This document shows, in pieces, positions 16,248 through 26,800 of a DNA stretch of 38,151 bases. The position numbers were made by a program, and so were the translations under genes. A model generated the notes under the pieces. That model was given only the letters and a program-made list of their open reading frames with translations. It did not search any database and was not told the DNA's origin. The stretch lies in assembly GCA_015062015.1 (NCBI GenBank), contig SUVM01000005.1, positions 1 through 38,151 on the forward strand, written 5' to 3'. The stretch comes from Akkermansiaceae bacterium. Lineage in GTDB: Bacteria > Verrucomicrobiota > Verrucomicrobiia > Verrucomicrobiales > Akkermansiaceae. How positions within the stretch are numbered: the first letter of the stretch is position 1; each line of letters starts with the position of its first letter.

Positions 16248-17339
16248 TCAGTATTTCTCCACTACTTTCATCATGGCATCCATTTGAGCCTCGATGGATT
16301 CTACCAGAGCAATTTGCGTGCGGCAGCGATCCAAATTATGCTCGGGACGCTTAATCTTGAAGTAGGTATCGCCCTCCAAGTAGTCCGTCAGGAAGCGCAT
16401 GCCGCATTCCATGGTAAGCAATTTACCGGAGAACGGCAACAGCTCTTTCTCCAGCGGGGTAAGGAACGTGGCGGCTTCGCAATACCCCTTGGCCAAGGCT
16501 TCGAAGTACTCCATACGCATGGTGACGAGAGATGTGTTTTTCTCGTCCTCCGCTGCGGGAGAAGTGGAAGTACGAATCATATCGCCAAAGTCATACAGGG
16601 AGGACCCGGGCATGGTTGTATCAAGGTCGATAACGCAGATGCCTTCACCGGTAACATCGTCGAGCATGACGTTATTGAGCTTGGTATCGTTGTGAGTGAC
16701 GCGCAACGGGAGCTCCCCGGATGCCAAGTAATTGACAACTTTATGGCAATCTGCCTCGCGGGATAAGAACCAGTCAATTTCCTTGCGTACGGAAGCTGCG
16801 CGCCCCAACGGGTCGGATTCCAAAGCAGCCAGGAAATTTTTAAAGCGTTTGGTGGTGTTATGGAAATCAGGTATTGTCTCAAAAAGCGGTGCCCCGGGAA
16901 GGTTGGCACCAAGCTTTTGGAAGTTACCGAAAGCACGAGCCACTTCGATGCACTGCCCCGGGTTCTCAATCATGTCGTATGTGCGGGCACGATCAATGAA
17001 GGGGTATACACGCCAAATATTGCCGTCGGCATCCTGAGCATAGGGCTTGCCATCCTTAGCATTAACAATGGTAAGGGTACGGCGGTAAGCCTCTTTGCAA
17101 CCTTCTTCCTGCAACACACGCAATGCCTCATCCGTAACGCGCTTCACGTTTTCCATGAGCGGGATGGGTTGCTTGAAGACGTTGCTGTTGATGCGCTGCA
17201 AAATATAGCTCACGCGTAAACCTGCTTGGTCTACGATGACGCGGAAAGTGTCATTAATATGACCGGAGCCGTAAGATTCGCCGCAAACAAAGTCGCCGCG
17301 CAGGTCAAACATACCGGCAATGGTCTTAATATCGTACAT
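16248..17339 (-). CDS. Sugar kinase of the APH-like fold, probable N-acetylhexosamine 1-kinase
   Basis: A 363-residue cytoplasmic phosphotransferase of the aminoglycoside-phosphotransferase fold. The catalytic loop THNDTKLNNVML (about residues 213-224) and metal site VIDLDTTMPG (about 235-244) are intact. The length and the HNDTK and DLDT forms match NahK-type kinases, often mislabelled mucin desulfatase, which phosphorylate GlcNAc or GalNAc at C1. It follows a sugar nucleotidyltransferase gene by 12 bases, so together they could make a UDP-sugar from a free hexosamine. AmgK, which acts on MurNAc in wall recycling, is a related alternative. The sugar is inference. Confidence 0.82.
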   Translation of the reverse strand: MYDIKTIAGMFDLRGDFVCGESYGSGHINDTFRVIVDQAGLRVSYILQRINSNVFKQPIPLMENVKRVTDEALRVLQEEGCKEAYRRTLTIVNAKDGKPYAQDADGNIWRVYPFIDRARTYDMIENPGQCIEVARAFGNFQKLGANLPGAPLFETIPDFHNTTKRFKNFLAALESDPLGRAASVRKEIDWFLSREADCHKVVNYLASGELPLRVTHNDTKLNNVMLDDVTGEGICVIDLDTTMPGSSLYDFGDMIRTSTSPAAEDEKNTSLVTMRMEYFEALAKGYCEAATFLTPLEKELLPFSGKLLTMECGMRFLTDYLEGDTYFKIKRPEHNLDRCRTQIALVESIEAQMDAMMKVVEKY

Positions 17340-17351
17340 AACAGATGTAGC

Positions 17352-18260
17352 TTAACCGAGTTTAGCAGGATATACGCCATCTTCCACCAGCTTGGCGATG
17401 CTCTCTACAACGGCGGGCTTGTCGCTGGGGTAGGTTACGCCAAGCCAATTGGCAGTGGTCTTGATAACGCTGCAATCTGCCTTGCCGTTATGGATAAGCT
17501 CATCCACAACCGTCGGGATATAGCACTCGCTCTTCAGCTCGCTGCCGTGCTCTGCCATAAAGGTGGTGAAGTGCTCTTTAATACGGGCGATGAAGCTGGC
17601 CGGGAATACCCAGAAGTTCATGGATACGAGCTCCTCGGGATCCACAGGGTTGCGCTCGCCGCTAAGGCTGTCGCCACGGCATACACCGTCTTCTTCCATC
17701 TTAATCTTGGTGTACTCCTCTACACTATCAAGGTAGCCGTCCTTGATACCGCAGATGCCGCGGTTCACGTCACCATGGTCACTAAGGGTGTTCTTAAGAG
17801 GATAACCAATCATGCCGTAATGCTCTTTGCAAGGGCAACCTTGTTCTGTGGTAAGGAACTCGGCAGCCTTCACGAATGCGTCTGCACCGTAGAAGTCATC
17901 TGCATTCACCACGCCAAACGGCTCGTTAACAACATTGCGTGCGGCAAGCAAAGCATGGGCGGTACCCCAGGGCTTTACGCGCCCCTCCGGTACGCTGTAC
18001 CCCTCCGGCAGATCGTCCAAACATTGGAAAGCGTAGTCCACCTCAATCTTGCCGGCAAAACGAGCACCGACCTGACTCTTGAAAGCTTCTTCGAAATCCT
18101 TGCGGATGATGAATACAACCTTACCGAAACCGGCGCGGATGGCATCATACACAGAGTAATCAAGGATAACTTCACCATTGGGCCCCATGGGGTCCAGCTG
18201 CTTAAGGCCGCCGTAACGGCTGCCCATACCTGCTGCGAGAACAAGAAGTGTAGGTTTCAT
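17352..18260 (-). CDS. Sugar-phosphate nucleotidyltransferase
   Basis: A 302-residue GT-A-fold pyrophosphorylase. The nucleotide-binding signature AAGMGSRYGGLKQLDPMGP (residues 9-27) and catalytic metal Asp in FGVVNADDFYG (about 115-125) are seen, as is the WGTAHAL base-recognition motif. It transfers a nucleotide, probably UMP, to a sugar 1-phosphate. First gene of a two-gene unit with the NahK-like kinase, so the likely substrate is GlcNAc-1-P or GalNAc-1-P. It is longer than MurU, which argues mildly against MurNAc recycling. A promoter TTGCCA-17-TAGAAT lies upstream. Confidence 0.82.
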   Translation of the reverse strand: MKPTLLVLAAGMGSRYGGLKQLDPMGPNGEVILDYSVYDAIRAGFGKVVFIIRKDFEEAFKSQVGARFAGKIEVDYAFQCLDDLPEGYSVPEGRVKPWGTAHALLAARNVVNEPFGVVNADDFYGADAFVKAAEFLTTEQGCPCKEHYGMIGYPLKNTLSDHGDVNRGICGIKDGYLDSVEEYTKIKMEEDGVCRGDSLSGERNPVDPEELVSMNFWVFPASFIARIKEHFTTFMAEHGSELKSECYIPTVVDELIHNGKADCSVIKTTANWLGVTYPSDKPAVVESIAKLVEDGVYPAKLG

Positions 18261-18293
18261 AATAAAAAATTGTAGTACTGTCGGTACAGCCTT

Positions 18294-18322
18294 ATTCTAC
18301 TCTATCAACTACCGTTTGGCAA
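18294..18322 (-). promoter_or_regulatory. Promoter of the nucleotidyltransferase-kinase operon
   Basis: On the minus strand: -35 TTGCCA (18317-18322), 17-base spacer, -10 TAGAAT (18294-18299). The leader to the ATG at 18260 is about 27 bases and carries no Shine-Dalgarno; its sequence is A+T-rich. Confidence 0.7.
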
Positions 18323-18404
18323 GAAAAAAGCGCAGAAAAGCTTGCTTTTAGGTTTCTCTGTATCTTTTGCCTATATCCAAATATATTGCAAAGCAAAAAG
18401 GCGG

Positions 18405-21400
18405 CTATATGGGCAATTTGTGGCCGGAGCGCGCTTCGTAATCGGTGCGTTGGTCTTCGCCAACGGGGCCAACGGCAAAGTAACAGGCATCCGGGTGGTT
18501 AAAGATAAGAGCACATATGGCGGAGGCGGGCTGCATCATGCAGGTTTCTGTAAGGGTGGTGCCGGTGTGTTGCGTAGCGTTGAGAAGAGCGAATACGGTT
18601 TGTTTTTCCCTATGATCGGGCTGGGAGGGGTAGCCACAAGCAGGGCGCACCATAGAAGAGCCCTCTACCGGCCATACCTGTTCCACGCAATCCTGCGTAC
18701 ATTCTGCAAGAGCCTCTGCCAACATATTTGCGAGGGCTGCAATAAGTAAAGCGTTGTAAGGATCATTGGCGGCGTTAAGCTCTGCGCTCCATTCATCTGC
18801 GCCCGTGATGGCCATTTGCATGGCCCCTACATAACCTTGTTGGGCATCCACAAAATCGGCCAAGGCGATGCGCGGTTGATTACTGATTTTTTGCTGCCTT
18901 ACACTGTGGAGCACAGTCCCCCCCTGCACCACAATGTCGTCCTGTTGGCGAGTGGCTGCCCAAATACCGAAGCAAGAACGAGCCTGTAGGCGGTTTTCGC
19001 GGAGGGCTCGCTGCAGAAGAGCCTCTGCATCGGCCCGCAGCTTTTCTGCCTCGCATTTCTTTTCGTCGGTTTTGGCGCCATTCATACCAAAGGTACGCAA
19101 GGTAATGCTCCAATCCGCTTTATCGAGCAATTGCTCCCAACGCAGGGGGAAATCCGGTTGCGGGTGGTGGCAGGCGCATCCTGCCGGAACCCCCACGGTA
19201 AACACACCGGTACGGAGGGGGCCGGGTTGCGTTGCCGTGCTGCAAAGTGCTTTGGCACGGGCTTCTGCCAAGGGCAACAACGGCACATCACGCTGTGTAA
19301 ACTCTGCACACAGCCGCGCCTGTTCTTGGCGGTGCCCGGCAATAAACGCCTCTTTACCGGAGCCGATAAGAGCGGTGGCCACAGGTACAATAGTAGAGGC
19401 ATCTGCCGTTTGCACCACCACTCCGGCCGGATAATGCGGGGCCAATTTAAGCGCGGTATGCAGGGGGCTCGTCGTTGCGCCACCTACCAACAAGGGGGTT
19501 GTCATCCCGGCAGCTTGCATGGCCTCAGCTACGGCAGCCATTTCATCCAGAGACGGAGTAATGAGGCCGGAAAGAGCCACCAAATCCGCATTTTCGCGCA
19601 AAGCGGTTTCGATAATCTGCTCTTTAGGCACCATAACTCCCAAATCAATAACACGGAAACCATTGCAAGAGAGCACAACGCTTACAATGTTTTTGCCGAT
19701 ATCGTGCACATCTCCCTTTACTGTGGCCAGAACAACCGTAGCTGCAGAACGTTGACCGGCTTTTTCTGCTTCCAGCAACGGGGTAAGTACCGCAACACTT
19801 TGCTTCATCACGCGTGCACTTTTTACCACCTGAGGCAAGAACATTTTACCACTGCCAAAGAGCTCTCCCACCTGCTTCATTCCGTCCATCAGCGGGCCCT
19901 CTATCACCTGCAACGGAGTGCCGTACACGGAGAGAGCTTCGCGGGTGTCGTTTTCAATATGCTCTGTGATACCATGAACCAAGGCATGAGCCAAACGCTC
20001 TTGCACAGAGAGGGTACGCCAATTCGGTTGCTGTTTGCTCTCGGGTGCAGGGGCTCCGGTACCGGCAGCTTTCAGAGCCGCTTTTGCCTCTGCAAGCTCC
20101 TGAGCATAAGCAATCAGGCACTCGGTGGCATCCTCACAACTGTTTAACAGCACATCTTCCACCAACTTACGGCGATGCGCCGGGATGGTATCGTAATTTG
20201 TCATTAACGCCGCATTCACAATGCACATATCTAAGCCGCCGAGGGCTGCATGGTGTAAAAACGCGCTGTGCATCGCCTCGCGCACAGGATTATTGCCCCG
20301 GAACGAGAACGACACATTGGAGATGCCACCGGAAATATGGCAAAGCGGGTGACAACGAGTGATTTCTGCCGCCGCTCGGAAGAAATGCAAAGCGTGGTTA
20401 GCGTGCTCGGCAATGCCGGTACCAACGGTAAGCACGTTGGGGTCAAAAATGACATCCTCCGGCGGGAACCCCACCTCTTGCGTCAGCAGCTCGTACGCAC
20501 GGTGCGCTATGGACACACGGTCATCGTAAGCGCAGGCCTGTCCCTGCTCATCGAACCCCATCACCACAACAGCCGCACCATAGCGGCGGATGATGCGTGC
20601 TTGGCGCAAAAACTCCTCCTCCCCATTTTTCAGAGAAATAGAGTTAACAATACCCTTGCCCTGCACGCAGCGAAGCCCCGCTTCTATTACTTCCCATTTA
20701 GAGGAATCTATCATGCAGGGGACACGCGCAATATCCGGCTCTGCTGCCACAAGATTCAAGAATCGCGTCATGGCGGCCGGCCCATCTATCATACCGTCAT
20801 CGAAGCAGAAATCCAGCACCTTAGCACCCTTTTGTACTTGGTTGCGTGCAATTTCTAATGCCTCATCGTAGTTACCCTCGCGGATAAGACGTGCAAACTT
20901 GGGGGAGCCTGCCACATTGCAACGCTCGCCGATAAACATGATACCGTCTCTGCGATGGTGGCTACAGGCCTCCAGCCCGGAAAGATAAAGAGTGCCATCT
21001 GTGGGGGCGGATTTAATGGCGCGAGGCGAATACCCCTGCACCGCCTCTCGAATAGCTGCAATGTACTCCGGTGTTGTGCCGCAACAACCACCCACAAAGT
21101 TAAGCAAGCCCTCTGCGGCATATTCTTTCAAAATGCCGGCCATATGCTCGGCGGTATGGGCATAGCCGCCGGGGCTGAGCGGGTCCGGCAAACCGGCATT
21201 GGGGTACATACTGACAGCGCAATCTGCCAAGCGGTTGAGTTGTTGCGCAAAGGGCAGCATCAAATCTGCACCAAGGGCACAGTTAATGCCGATAGAAAGC
21301 GGCTTGGCATGGCGCACGGAATGCCAGAATGCCTCTACCGTCTGCCCGCTCAGGGTGCGCCCTGCGCGGTCGGTAATGGTAAAGCTAATCATGACAGGCG

Positions 21401-22094
21401 GCAGCTCTCTCTCTTCGCGCAGCTCATCAATAGCGTACAAACAGGCCTTGGCATTTAAGGTGTCGAAAATCGTTTCCAGCAACAGCACATCCGCACCGCC
21501 ATCTGCTAATGCCACCACTTGCTCGCGATATGCGCGGCGAAGTTGCTCAAAATTCACAGCCCGGAATCCGGGGTCGTTCACATCCGGAGAGAGGGAGGCC
21601 GTTACTGCCATGGGGCCAACAGAACCGGCAACCAACCGTGGGCGCCCATCTGCTATTTCTGCGGCATCGGCGGCTTCTCTGGCAATGCGGCAGGCAGCCA
21701 AGTTCATTTCCCGCACCAGCTCTGCAAGCGGTGCATCGTTCAACACGTCTTCGTAATAGGCTTGGTCGTGCTTGCAAGGGGTTGCGCGATGAAAGAACTC
21801 GTGCTGGCCGATGCAAGTGGCAGAAAATGTGCAGGTACTGATGATATCTGAGCCGGCAGCAAGATATTGCTCGCACATCTCGCGGATGATATCCGGGCGA
21901 GTAAGCACCAGTACATCGTTGTTGTTCTTCAGATCTTGCGGGTACAGGGTGCGATTTGCAAACCGAGAGCCACGGTAATCTGCCTCCTGTAAGCCATGTT
22001 TCTGAATCATGGTGCCTTGCGCACCATCGAGCATCAGAATACGCCGCTGCATCTCTTGCTGCAGATATTCACGTCTTGTTGCTGCCGTACTCAT
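18405..22094 (-). CDS. metH: Cobalamin-dependent methionine synthase
   Basis: Moves a methyl group from methyl-tetrahydrofolate via cobalamin to homocysteine. At 1229 residues it has all four modules: homocysteine domain (1-340) with zinc Cys in GINCALG and [11 protein letters not shown] (Cys337, Cys338); pterin-binding domain (about 380-650, [16 protein letters not shown]); B12 domain with [11 protein letters not shown], where His797 is the cobalt ligand; and an SAM-dependent activation domain ending [11 protein letters not shown]. The cell therefore needs B12, made or imported. No cobalamin riboswitch fits in the short upstream gap. No clear Shine-Dalgarno precedes the ATG. Confidence 0.97.
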   Translation of the reverse strand: MSTAATRREYLQQEMQRRILMLDGAQGTMIQKHGLQEADYRGSRFANRTLYPQDLKNNNDVLVLTRPDIIREMCEQYLAAGSDIISTCTFSATCIGQHEFFHRATPCKHDQAYYEDVLNDAPLAELVREMNLAACRIAREAADAAEIADGRPRLVAGSVGPMAVTASLSPDVNDPGFRAVNFEQLRRAYREQVVALADGGADVLLLETIFDTLNAKACLYAIDELREERELPPVMISFTITDRAGRTLSGQTVEAFWHSVRHAKPLSIGINCALGADLMLPFAQQLNRLADCAVSMYPNAGLPDPLSPGGYAHTAEHMAGILKEYAAEGLLNFVGGCCGTTPEYIAAIREAVQGYSPRAIKSAPTDGTLYLSGLEACSHHRRDGIMFIGERCNVAGSPKFARLIREGNYDEALEIARNQVQKGAKVLDFCFDDGMIDGPAAMTRFLNLVAAEPDIARVPCMIDSSKWEVIEAGLRCVQGKGIVNSISLKNGEEEFLRQARIIRRYGAAVVVMGFDEQGQACAYDDRVSIAHRAYELLTQEVGFPPEDVIFDPNVLTVGTGIAEHANHALHFFRAAAEITRCHPLCHISGGISNVSFSFRGNNPVREAMHSAFLHHAALGGLDMCIVNAALMTNYDTIPAHRRKLVEDVLLNSCEDATECLIAYAQELAEAKAALKAAGTGAPAPESKQQPNWRTLSVQERLAHALVHGITEHIENDTREALSVYGTPLQVIEGPLMDGMKQVGELFGSGKMFLPQVVKSARVMKQSVAVLTPLLEAEKAGQRSAATVVLATVKGDVHDIGKNIVSVVLSCNGFRVIDLGVMVPKEQIIETALRENADLVALSGLITPSLDEMAAVAEAMQAAGMTTPLLVGGATTSPLHTALKLAPHYPAGVVVQTADASTIVPVATALIGSGKEAFIAGHRQEQARLCAEFTQRDVPLLPLAEARAKALCSTATQPGPLRTGVFTVGVPAGCACHHPQPDFPLRWEQLLDKADWSITLRTFGMNGAKTDEKKCEAEKLRADAEALLQRALRENRLQARSCFGIWAATRQQDDIVVQGGTVLHSVRQQKISNQPRIALADFVDAQQGYVGAMQMAITGADEWSAELNAANDPYNALLIAALANMLAEALAECTQDCVEQVWPVEGSSMVRPACGYPSQPDHREKQTVFALLNATQHTGTTLTETCMMQPASAICALIFNHPDACYFAVGPVGEDQRTDYEARSGHKLPI

Positions 22095-22121
22095 GATAAT
22101 GTTCGTTTTCTGTTTTGCAAG

Positions 22122-22150
22122 AAAAAGGCGGCTTCCTTGCAGAAGCCGCC
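22122..22150 (-). terminator. Terminator of nuoA
   Basis: Stem GGCGGCTTC (22127-22135) and GAAGCCGCC (22142-22150), six-base loop. On the minus strand it is followed by TTTTT (22122-22126). It separates nuoA from metH, so nuoA is a single-gene unit. Confidence 0.85.
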
Positions 22151-22192
22151 GTAAAAAGCTGTTAATTCATACCAAAAGCGACTTCCGCCGAA

Positions 22193-22585
22193 TTAGTCAC
22201 GCGGCTTGGGGTTGCGGTGCCATACGATAACACCCTTACCCAACGCATACAGGTAAGCAATCATCAATACACCGATAAAGGCCGTCATCGCCCCGAATGC
22301 AGCGGCATTGCCTACAACATAATCCTTAAAGCCCAAAGCCCAGGGATACAGGAAAATCACCTCCAAGTCAAATACGAGGAAAAGGATGGCTACCATGTAG
22401 TATTTAATGGAGAAGAACGCCGGGGCACCATCGCCCTCCGGCACGTTGCCGCATTCGTACGGCACATCCTGAGCAGGACGCAAACGCGCGCGACGCCCGA
22501 AAATAACGCTGAGCACAATAATCATACCGGCAAAACCGAACCCGGCTGCCAACTGAATCAAAGCTGAAAAGTATTCCTGTAACAT
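22193..22585 (-). CDS. nuoA: NADH-quinone oxidoreductase subunit A
   Basis: A 130-residue membrane subunit of respiratory complex I. It has three membrane helices and the family hallmarks VPYECGNVPEG (about 41-51) and the acidic helix motif FLVFDLEVIFLYPWA (about 69-83). NuoA helps form the quinone site with NuoH and NuoJ. Usually it begins a nuoA-N operon; here it stands alone, with its own promoter and terminator, between metH and alr. The other subunits are not in the window. Confidence 0.95.
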   Translation of the reverse strand: MLQEYFSALIQLAAGFGFAGMIIVLSVIFGRRARLRPAQDVPYECGNVPEGDGAPAFFSIKYYMVAILFLVFDLEVIFLYPWALGFKDYVVGNAAAFGAMTAFIGVLMIAYLYALGKGVIVWHRNPKPRD

Positions 22586-22600
22586 GGTTGTAACGCGGTA

Positions 22601-22629
22601 TTTATATCACCGTAGCCCCGCCTTGTCAA
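22601..22629 (-). promoter_or_regulatory. Strong promoter of nuoA
   Basis: On the minus strand: consensus -35 TTGACA (22624-22629), 17-base spacer, -10 TATAAA (22601-22606). The ATG at 22585 is 15 bases downstream of the -10, giving a leader of about 9 bases. Confidence 0.82.
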
Positions 22630-22666
22630 GCAAGACTTGAGGCTTAGGGCTATTTTTTACATAAGC

Positions 22667-23773
22667 TCAGGGTTTGTAGACGCGTGGTACGCGGGAAGAT
22701 ATGCTGGTGATAATGTTGCTGGGGATGGTTTTGGCGCGGTCTGTAAGTTCGGACCACGGCACATGCGGTCCCATAATTTCCGCGACATCGCCGGGTTGCA
22801 CGCCCTCCATGTGAGAAACGTCCACCATAATTTGATCCATGGTAATACGGCCGAGAATCGGGCAATATTCGCCATTAAGATACACCCTTGCGCCGGTGTT
22901 GGAGAGGTAATGCAAATAGCCGTCGCCAAAGCCAATACCAATGGTAGCCACCTTGGTGGGTCCGTGGGTAATGTAGGTATGATCGTAAGAAACGCCGTGG
23001 TTATCCGGCAATTCACGCAACAAAGTTACGCGGCTATACAGGGTGAGGGTGTTGCGCAACTCTTTGTTGTAGGGCGACGGCATGGGCGAATAGCCATACA
23101 TAATGCGCCCCAAGCGCACCATGTTGGTGCCGGGGGCTTTATAGTTAAACACGGCTGCACTGCTGCACAGGTGGCGGTAGGGCAAATCCAGACTTATGGT
23201 CAATTCTCGCACGGCAGCTTCGTAAGCGCGTATTTGTTTATGGGTAAAGGAGATATCTTGAGAGGCAGCCGAGAGGTGGGAGTACACACCCTCAATATTC
23301 AACCACTCGAACTGGCGTAATTTATCGCCAAGGCCGGGCATATCGTGCGGCAGGAACCCGGCACGGCCCATACCGGTATCCACGTTAATATGCAAATTCA
23401 CCTTCTTGTTATACAACTTACCAAGGGAATTATAGTGCAGTGCTTCTTCCAATCCGCACAGCGCGGCGCGCCAACCGTTTTGCACAATAACCTCGCGCTC
23501 TGCCGGGAAACAGGGGCCCAAAATAAACGGGCAAGTATGGCAACCGGCAGCTTGAATACGGGTGGCCTCCGATACGGTAGCCACTCCGAAGAAGCGGATA
23601 TCCTCATTATCCAAAGCTTTAACAACCCCTTCCAAACCATGGCCATAGGCCTCTGCCTTAACAATAGCCATACGGCTGTGGTTGGGCATAACCCGGCGCA
23701 CAATATTAAGGTTATGTATCATGGCATCGGTATCTACCTCTGCCCAAGCGCGAAAGTGGCTCGTATCCTGCAT
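22667..23773 (-). CDS. alr: Alanine racemase
   Basis: PLP enzyme making D-alanine for peptidoglycan. It has 368 residues, the usual length. The PLP lysine lies in [11 protein letters not shown] (Lys39); most homologues have KANAYGHG, so Glu replaces Asn next to it. The second catalytic residue is the Tyr of GVSYDHTY, and the C-terminal barrel motif [16 protein letters not shown] is intact. A promoter TTGCCT-17-TAGAAT ends 6 bases before the ATG, so the mRNA should start on the ATG. Confidence 0.95.
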   Translation of the reverse strand: MQDTSHFRAWAEVDTDAMIHNLNIVRRVMPNHSRMAIVKAEAYGHGLEGVVKALDNEDIRFFGVATVSEATRIQAAGCHTCPFILGPCFPAEREVIVQNGWRAALCGLEEALHYNSLGKLYNKKVNLHINVDTGMGRAGFLPHDMPGLGDKLRQFEWLNIEGVYSHLSAASQDISFTHKQIRAYEAAVRELTISLDLPYRHLCSSAAVFNYKAPGTNMVRLGRIMYGYSPMPSPYNKELRNTLTLYSRVTLLRELPDNHGVSYDHTYITHGPTKVATIGIGFGDGYLHYLSNTGARVYLNGEYCPILGRITMDQIMVDVSHMEGVQPGDVAEIMGPHVPWSELTDRAKTIPSNIITSISSRVPRVYKP

Positions 23774-23779
23774 ATGCGC

Positions 23780-23808
23780 ATTCTATACCTCTTTTAATAA
23801 CAAGGCAA
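23780..23808 (-). promoter_or_regulatory. Promoter of alr, leaderless
   Basis: On the minus strand: -35 TTGCCT (23803-23808), 17-base spacer, -10 TAGAAT (23780-23785), six bases, ATG at 23773. Confidence 0.72.
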
Positions 23809-23828
23809 GCCTATTCGGCATAAAAATA

Positions 23829-26800
23829 TCAGGATTCTGTGCCTTGTTTGCGTCTCCCCACAAATAAGAACACAGCCGCAGCAACCAAAAAGAGCACGGC
23901 ACCAAGCCCTAACACAACATAACCGATGATATTTTGCTGTTTCAATTCCGCATCTGCCTGCGCAGCTTCATCTGCCTGCGTATCTGCCAGCAAATCCGTT
24001 GCGGGCACAGTAGCTACAGGTGTTGCAGGCTCCGCTTCCTGCGGCGTATGTTCCGCATCGGGCAGCAGCTCGTGGCGTTTACCGGCAATAGCCGCATCCA
24101 ACACGGTTAAAACGTTATCCTTGGTTATCTGCGTACCGTAAATATAGCCGCTCTCCGCAAAAAGAATCGGGGCTTTGCGCTTTTGTTCCGCCGGTACACC
24201 ATAACGCTCGCAAAGCACGAGGTTGCGTTGCTTGCCGGCATCACTCTCTACATCATGAGATGTCACATGCAATTTGGGGTATGTTGCGCGCAAGGCATCT
24301 AACAATGCCATAGCCTGTTTGCAGTCGTTGCAGCCTTTTGTATGGAAAAACTCCACTTTCACGGGTGTATGTCTATCCACTGTTTGAATAGCAACTTCTT
24401 CGGTATCTGCATCATCGGCAGAGGCAGCATCTTGCGCGGTGTCGGGTTGTGCAGCCGGCGGGGACTCTGCCGCCGGAGCTGCAAACCGGAAATCCGATGC
24501 CTTTACTGCCGCAACAGACGAATCCTCACTATCCGCATCCTCTGAAACGTACTTTTTAACTTCGGGGATAAGCCCCCAAACATTGCCGGTCGCATTCCGA
24601 AGCTGCACCAACACCGTTTCAATACCCGGCTTCAATTTTTTAGGAGAGCCTTTCAGCTTAAAGGGTTCTTCCACCCCGGTACGATGCTCATGCCAGCGTT
24701 TCCACACCTCATTTAATACATCATCGATGTGGCTTAAAACAAAATCGAAGCTGGTTTCTTCGTCGTTTTTCTTTTTATACTCGGTTAAATGAGCGATAAA
24801 GCGTGCGCGGTCGCAATCACCCGTGCGGTAGAGCATGGAAGCACCGGCAAAAAGGGACACCAAGTCATCCGCATCCTGCTGCATGTGGTCCACCAATCGA
24901 ATAAGCGATACAGGGCAAGATTTGCGTTTCAAATCCACTCTGCTCATGGGGTGTTCAAAAGTCAACACTACAGGCTGCTCGCCCTCGAATATTAAAAAGG
25001 GTGTAGCCCTATATAAAGGTAAAAGGCAACAAGCCACAATGCGCCGCACGCAAATGTGCTCGGAGGCGGCATACTGCGTTGCCCAAGGCTCTACCGCTTG
25101 TGCCGTAGTCGGCAAGTTATCCACACATTCTATAAAAGCCTGCAAATCTGCAGGTAGTTGTGGTATAACAGCACGCGCCTTTTCTTTTAATCCATCCCAA
25201 TGGGGAGACTGCTGGCAGCAAGTCGCCACAATCACCATGCGGGAGAAGAGAGACGCCGCGTTCTCTGCAAGAGCCGCCTCTATATACGCTTTGGAAAGCT
25301 CGAAGCAGAGCGACTCCTCATTATAGGCTAATTTAAGTGCATCAATAAAAAATATACAACGTAAATCTTCGCGAATTTGAGGAGACGTCAGCAGCGAAAG
25401 CCACTTTTCTTTTTGCTCCGACGTTATGTTATTGATATCTGCGTAGCTGATAAAGCTCCGCGCAGAGGAGAACGACAAATCGTTGATTATTGCCACAGCA
25501 TCATCCGTCTCTAATAACGGAATCAACCCCATGCTATTAGACGTGAATGCCACGCGTGTCCCTTTACTTGTTTTCAACACATAAGAGCCCACATATGCCG
25601 AGGCGGCATCTGCGTCAAACTCATACAAAAGCATCAGCAGCTTGGTGCGCTGCTCCGGCGATTGGGCTTCGGGCGTTGCAAATTGCGTTTTAAACCAAGC
25701 TACTAGGCGCTCTTTCTCGCTGGAAGGAAACTTGGAATACGAAGAGTCTAAAAAATCATACTTTTCCTCAAAATCAACTGCCGGGCTGTCCAGCCATTCA
25801 AAAACGGCATCCGTAAAATCCGTAGATTGCCTCATCATTTCGCGGCCAACCCATCGTATTAACAAGGTGCGCACCTGTGCATCCGGATTCGCCAGCAGCC
25901 CCATCATGATGGGGGAATAATTACGATGGTTCCGATCCGTATCGGAGAATATTCCGCGATTCGCTTCATCATATTGAATTAACTGCTGAACATCCGCCAC
26001 GGTCATACGCGGCAAAAGCTCCAATAAGGCAGGTGGCAGCTTTTTGTCGCCGCTGCAATATAAAGCCATCACAAACGGCGTCATAGAGGGGGTGCTCATG
26101 GCGTATTCTGTCAACGCCTCTAAATGCTCCAATGTCATGCGGGCTTTGATAATAGCCGCAGCTGCATATTGCCGTACCGTTTCATCGTCATCCTGCAACA
26201 ACGCAACCACAGATTGCTGTATGGCTTGGTTTTTAGCCACAGCTTGCACAAAGGGGGCGGTTTCCGCCAGCAAATCCAGCATAGCGGCACGTATACGCCA
26301 ATGCGGGGATTTAAGCAACTCTGCACATTGCGCAACATTGAGCATATCCGCACTCAAATCGGCAGAGTTTTTTTCTTCCTCACTGTCAGAGCTGTTTTCT
26401 GCCAAGGCGGCCAGTGTTTCTAACCCGGCCAGTGCAATATCCTCATCATCGGAGAGTGCACATTGCCGCAAAAAACGAATAACATTGGGCTTTGCTTTAC
26501 AAACCGCTAAGCGTTTAGCAGCAATTTGCAGAATGTTAGAATCCGCCTCTGCCATCAGAGAATCACACAACACATCGAAAGCGGTATTTCTGCCTACATC
26601 CAACAAAATATCGATGGCTACTTCTCGTACTAAGGCATCGCTATGTGCGCTAAACTCCATGACAACGGGCAAAGCCGGCACCCTTACTTCGCGCAATGAT
26701 TCCAGCGCATCCAACGTATCGCTGCGCACATGAGAGGTTAAGGCCGTTGCAACGGGTACGGCATTATCTCCCATAGCAGACAGCAAGTGGATGCGGTATT

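Noticed and set aside
17226..18275. Plus-strand open frame of 349 codons
   Set aside because: Antisense to the nucleotidyltransferase and part of the kinase, both of which carry clear motifs.
22095..22192. Cobalamin riboswitch before metH
   Set aside because: The gap is about 100 bases and is filled by the nuoA terminator; no B12-box-like sequence was seen.
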